64,000 bases of DNA from Moniliella sp. 'wahieum' (Eukaryota; Basidiomycota; Moniliellomycetes; Moniliellales; Moniliellaceae): positions 682,001 to 746,000 of the forward strand of contig RSEE01000016.1 of assembly GCA_003971905.1 (NCBI GenBank), given 5' to 3'. Below, piece after piece: positions 56,972-64,000 of the stretch. Numbering within the stretch: position 1 is the first letter of the stretch; the number at the start of each line of letters is the position of its first letter. Under the pieces are notes generated by a model that worked only from the letters and a program-made list of their open reading frames with translations, was not told the origin of the DNA and searched no databases. A program made the translations under genes and the position numbers.

Positions 56972-59102
56972 TCAGAGACCTTGGAGGACGACAGGCCCTA
57001 AAAGGATCGCATCCACCTTGGACATGGGCTCGATCGACTGGGCGAGCCCTGTTCGTCCCGCGGCGGCACGCACAGCAATGCATTTGCCGTGGCCATGGAG
57101 TGCATCCCACTGCTTCGCTGTCCGCCCGTGGACGTGGCAACCAAGGTGCCCTGGCCGGTAGCCGCTACCACAGCACGGTGGAACTCGGGGCGTGGATCGG
57201 TAGGGAGGGGCGAAAGAGTGGTCACCTTAACCCGCGGCAGGGAGTAGAGGTTAGGCGAGAGGGCGGGGTCGGGCAAGCCATACAAGCGGGCCACACCAGC
57301 CTTAGCGGGAGGGATGCCGCACAACTTGCGCAAAGCCGGAAGAACCATGAGGTAATAACATACCAGTGCCGACGCTGGGTGCCTGGCAAGGTGAAAAAGT
57401 GGGTAGTCTTACCATTGGCCTGCTTGAGCGTCGCATATGCCGTCGGTTTGCCCGGCTTGACGTGAACGCGGCCAAAGTGGATGACCGCACCAAGTTCGCG
57501 TTCAAGCACAGGCTTCAGCACATCCGCTTGGCCCATCGAAGTCCCACCCGTGCTCAGCACCACCTCGGGTGCATTCGGCCCTGCCCGTGTCTTGAAGAAC
57601 TCTGTCACTTCCTCCGCTGTGTCGCCAACGATGCCCCAATCGGCTGTGGTGACGTGCAGTCCGCTTCCTTCGACCGCCGCACGAGAGAGGGACGGTTGGT
57701 ATCGAACACCCGGAAAGGCCCGTGGCTTGAGATTGGGTATGCACATCCACAATCTCATCGCCGGTGGAAAAGATGGAGACCAAAGGGGCAGGACGAACGC
57801 GCACTTCTTTGCGTCCTACAAAGGCTGCCGTCCCCACTTCCCCGCCCAAGGCGGAGACGACCGTACCAGTTTTCAGGACGATGCTAGACCTTTACATCCG
57901 AACCGGCCCCACGAACATGATCGCCCACCTTGCCTTGGATCAGCAACTCCACCTTCTCCCCCAAACCATCATGGGAACTCGCCAATATCGTCTTCCACTG
58001 GAACCACAGCGTCCGTGCCAGGCGGCAACGGTGGCCGGTATTCACTGCACAAACTCGGGGCTGACCAGGCACAATGGGTGCCGAAGCAGGGAGGATGGTG
58101 TAGGTACCCGCTGGAGTGGTGGCAGACTGTACGGCATAACCATCCATGTTGCTCGTTGGAGCAGGGGGCAAGTCTGTCGGGGCCACAATGTCCTCCGCCA
58201 AGACGCGTCCCACCAACGCGCGGCCCTACCGCCACTGCTTCGCTCCCACCAATGGCTCAACATTTGCGTCAATCTCGGCCAGCGCGGTGGTATCAAGGCT
58301 CACGACAGGCCAGGGACTGATGCGCTGTCGGTCCTGTGGCAAACGTGGATAGGCCGTCATAAACTCCCCTGCACGAGCTCCGGTGCCAGAATGGTCGCAC
58401 CACAGCGTGCCGGGTGACTGGTGCAGTGGAAAAGCCGGGCTGGGCGTCTGCACTTGCGCTTGCCGAGAGGGAGCGAGCCAAGCTCCCCTGCATCACACGG
58501 TGCTCGGCATCGACGGCAGGTCTCGCGTAGGAGTTTTAGCGCATGTGGAAGGACAGGAGGAGCGGTTCCAGCAGCCACGCCATGCACTCTCTCACTGCCT
58601 TGGGGCTTCCAGGGAGCATAATGATCAGTGTCGATTGGCTCGGTTGGCCTACAAGACGCTCCTGGGCCGCGGGACGGTCGAAGATCCCGCTCGTCCCACG
58701 ACTCAAGGCACCCAGGGGCGTGTGCATGCAGCGAAAGCGGCCATCAGACGTGGGACAGGCCCGGAGTAGGACGGTGGAGAGGGGGGGCGCGAGCGCTTCG
58801 GGAGTCACATCGCGCGCACCAAGGCCGGTGCCTCCGGTGGTAACAACGAGGTCAGCGCCGTCCTGTGCGTGGCGCAGCACGGCGGAACGAATGGCCAGAG
58901 GCTCGTCGGGGACAACCTCAATCTGGACGACGGAGATGTTGGCGGCAGCCAAGGCCTGGGCCAGGAGAGGCCCCGACACGTCTTCGGCCTGCTTGGCCGC
59001 GGCCGAATCGGATACTGGAACCCGACGTTAGAAGGGAGCAGTGGACATACACAGGGGGGGGAGCGTACCCGTGACAACAGCGGCAGAGAAGGGCGCAGCC
59101 AT
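56972..59102 (-). CDS. cnxE: Molybdenum cofactor biosynthesis fusion, MogA–MoeA (gephyrin/CnxE-like)
   Basis: Adenylates molybdopterin (MogA part) and inserts molybdate (MoeA part). Exon 1 MAAPFSAAVVTV, intron 59015–59068, then SDSAAAKQAEDVSGPLLAQA and LVVTTGGTGLGARDVTPEAL (the MogA GGTG motif), PGSPKAVRECMAWLLEP. After a linker comes MoeA: GRVLAEDIVAPTDLPPAPTS, NMDGYAVQS, PPGTDAVVPVED, VSIFSTGDEIV, VVLSTGGTSMGQADVLKPVL, HVKPGKPTAYATL, LPGNPASALV and SSGMHSMATANALL. It probably ends VDAILLGPVVLQGL with its stop at 56972–56974. The order G-then-E is as in gephyrin, opposite to plant Cnx1. Many frame changes, several fitting lost homopolymer bases. Confidence 0.9.
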
Positions 59103-59432
59103 GGAGAAGAGTCGATAGCGGAGAATGACGAGAGGGGAGTGGAATTATTAGGCCTGTAAAGCAGAGCGTTGGGTATCGCCCAGCCGCCATCGTTGCTTTG
59201 GTAATGCCGCCTTGGTGTTTGCATCCGTCGTTCTCAATGTTGAAAAATACGGGCTGGGACCGTGCATGGCACGTTCTCATCCGCCTGTTGCATGTTACAC
59301 GCTACGGGCACGCACAATGGAAGACGACAACAAATAAGGGTACCCCCGTTTTACATTTGGACCCACACAGGGGAGCCCAAGGGTGGCTAGTCAGAGAAGG
59401 TCACTTCTGCCCTACAGGCGATAGCCAATAAG
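59103..59432. other. Upstream of the MoCo gene and 3' flank of the next gene
   Basis: 330 bp; no gene or clear motif seen. Confidence 0.4.
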
Positions 59433-60669
59433 TCACTCCCCCGCGTCCAATCGAAGCATCGAGCTGCAGGTCGTATTCTGTCCGAATCCCAGCCGAGGAG
59501 AAAGGAAGTTTATCCATGACCGTGTCCTTGGCGGTCTCCACGCGTTCTTCCACTTGTAATCTTCGAGCAAATGTTCCGTTTGCGTTCTACGCCCGTCACC
59601 CGGGCAAGCCATGCCAGTGTCTTCGGCTGAGTCGGTGCGGGAATACAGTGTCAAGCAGTTTTGCCACAGGGAACAACCCCAGAAGAATGTGTAGGCTGCA
59701 GTGCTTACCCCACGCAAGATTAGCTCAGGGACAATCGTAGGGGTAACAAAGAGCTTCCCCTTGGGCTTGCTGAGGAAAGGGACAAGGAATAGATACGAAA
59801 GTCGGGCGAGAAAGCGGCCCTAAAGACTTGGTAGGACGGATGGCCAAGCGAAAGTACCCGTCACCCACAGCGGCTGGAATCGTACTGCATGGGTGGCCAC
59901 GGGCAGCAGTCCCACTACACTGCCTTTGCCCGGGATCGATGAGAACCCATTGGCCTCTTGCTGCTCAAGGAAGCTCGCGGCATGCGCCTGCCACTTTTCG
60001 CGGGAAGCGGGGGGAAAGTCGATTCGTGCACCACGCTCCTTGGAAGGACCAGTGGGTCGGTGGAGCCGGTTGGCTGCCCCGGTTCGTACGCCACGGCGGG
60101 GGTTACATCAGTGCCAGTACTGGTTGCGGCACCGAGCCATTTGGCCATCGTCCATCCCAGCAGACCCGAACGCCACCCACGCTGAACCAGGTCAATCTTG
60201 AGCTGTTCGTGTTGTTGGGCACGACGGCGGGCGGACTGACCTGAGCGCTGGACGGCGAAGATGGTGAGGGGAATGTGGGTATCGCTTCCGTGATAAAGAC
60301 CTAGGCGGGCAGTGTGTTGGAGAACAACAAAGTGCTTGGTGGCAACACTTTCGTCTCCGGCCATGCGCTGGATCATACTCAGCGCCAAGCGCGCCGGCGC
60401 GACACGGCCCGGCCCACACTGGGGTCATCATCAGGGAGATCAGCACGGAGGAGGGTGCGGAGGCGGTGCAAAAGAGGGGGCCACAATAGGCGTGCCTGTT
60501 CACCCCAATGTCAGCACCACCAGCCTAGTCGCCAGCCCACAAGGAAGGATGGTGTGGCAAGCGCAACGTCGCAGGCGATGGCCAGTGCGCTGCTCCTCTG
60601 GGAGGATGGCTGGACCAGCATCGCAGGGAATTCGCCCTGAGGCTGGCCTGAGGCGTGCGGGTGGGACAT
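59433..60669 (-). CDS. Unidentified protein
   Basis: I do not recognise the family. Coding-like pieces follow one another on the minus strand: MSHPHASGQPQGEFPAMLVQ; VALATPSFL; LLHRLRTLLRADLPDDDPSV; SMIQRMAGDESVATKHFVVL; GLYHGSDTHIPLTIFAVQRS; KIDLVQRGWRSGLLGW; PTIVPELILRGVSTAAYTFF; and NCLTLYSRTDSAED, ending MLRLDAGE. An intron of about 45 nt (GTGGGC…ACAG, near 60515–60560) is possible. At least three frame changes. Estimated size about 380 aa, with a few moderately hydrophobic segments but no clear membrane helices. It is divergent from CHK1. Evidence is codon-like composition and continuity only. Confidence 0.4.
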
Positions 60670-63152
<2,483 letters not shown>

Positions 63153-63272
63153 GTGGTGGAGTGGCACGGATTTAGATATAGGTGGATCTGGCGTGGAGGG
63201 GGTACTAATGGAGGGCAATAGGATCTATTGAACGGATGACAATAGGAGGATTTGTCGATGACAACCTGCATT

Positions 63273-64000
63273 CTAGGCCAAGTGGCCCAGGCCAATCGTG
63301 TTCTTGGCGGCATTGGTGGCCAAGTACACATTCTTGAGAAAGGTGGCACCAACGAGCCATTGCTTGTCTGACCCACCTCCCGAGACGGCACTAACGCATC
63401 GCCCTGGAGGTCGGACTTGTTCACTGGCAACCAGGTTAAGTCTCGTGGGTCAATCGCAAAACTGGGTCCCTCCTATAGTAAGAGCAAGGGAGGCGGAAGT
63501 GGTGCAGGGAATGGTCCACCCCCCTGTCCGTCTGGGATGGAATCAGGGATGGCGTTGTGATACGCTTGGGCATCCGCCGTGGGCAAGATCATCAGACTGG
63601 TTCCCGTATCCAAGATGCCGTTCGCTGGGACAAGTTGAGGTCCGTGCCGTTGACACTGATCTGGTCCAGGGCCACTTCCCAAAAGCCCGTTTAGACTGAT
63701 GGCACCTCGACCAGCGATCCCTTGATCGAACTTCCATCCACGCCTCCAAAGGAGACAACCCCATCGTTTTCCTGTGGTCCATCGCGCGGTGCCTCGACGC
63801 GGCTACGGTACCCCATGATGGGAGAGGGCACCAGGCCAGCCGAGTGCAGGGCATCAATCGGGGTTGGAGCATCGTAGGTGCTAAGCTGTTGCCTGGCAAG
63901 ACCCATAAGGCCATCAAAGGGCACAGAGGGGTCGCTGAACTCGGTGCTGGTCTGGTTGGCCAGGGCAAAGGTAAAGTTTTGAAGATGCATGCCAGCAATG
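63273..64000 (-). CDS. Pepsin-like aspartic protease, C-terminal part
   Basis: A1-family secreted or vacuolar protease. The N-terminal lobe and first catalytic Asp lie beyond the window edge. Visible: MHLQNFTFALANQTSTEFSD, PFDGLMGLARQQLSTYDAPT (the FDGL-GL motif), GVVSFGGVDGSSIKGSLVEV and the second catalytic motif ILDTGTSLMILPTADAQ. Then, after a probable intron (about 63476–63525, acceptor CTATAG), FAIDPRDLTWLPV and the end LVGATFLKNVYLATN…IGLGHLA with the stop at 63273–63275. Frame changes near 63700 and 63320. It converges with CHK1, about 120 bp away. Confidence 0.88.

Overview
The window is nuclear DNA of a fungus. It is GC-rich and compact, with short GT–AG introns (mostly 54–105 nt) that carry CTAAC/CTGAC-like branch points. 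Fungal hallmarks are a fungal-type FAS alpha subunit, ROT1, a JIP5-like WD40 protein, an ECM15/UPF0045 protein and a MogA–MoeA molybdenum cofactor fusion. An MPDU1 homologue and a kinesin-6 argue against a budding yeast. I cannot settle the phylum: a basidiomycete or an early-diverging lineage both fit.

Layout: 0–9.6 kb is a metabolic block: the end of quinolinate phosphoribosyltransferase, an ELO elongase divergent from a KR–KS–PPT fatty acid synthase subunit, and glutamine synthetase. From 9.6 to 27 kb lies a gene-poor island. It holds a young Ty1/copia element with near-identical LTRs and a 5-bp target duplication; the small ECM15 gene; a 3.7-kb element that encodes an R2-like reverse transcriptase with CCHC and endonuclease motifs but is bounded by long terminal inverted repeats with hairpin tips; the intact gene ROT1; and a solo copia LTR with its own target duplication. 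From 27 to 64 kb the genes are dense: a multipass membrane protein, a divergent mitochondrial carrier, a long coiled-coil protein, a mucin-like single-pass surface protein, ribosomal protein eS24, an SLC35-type transporter, a KsdD-like flavoprotein, kinesin-6, MPDU1, JIP5/WDR55, actin, proteasome beta-3, the gephyrin-like fusion, an unidentified protein, CHK1 and the C-terminal part of a pepsin-like protease that runs off the window.

Many single-copy genes, including actin, the proteasome subunit and FAS, change reading frame once or more. Where I could compare with the family, the change is usually one base missing from a short homopolymer. I read this as consensus error rather than gene decay, so CDS spans are given across the frame changes.

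The best leads for something undescribed are the inverted-repeat-bounded reverse transcriptase element, and the FAS subunit, which starts after the ACP and lacks the usual KS expansion segment. Intergenic DNA also carries a recurring heptamer (CGTTGAA) and many short palindromic words.
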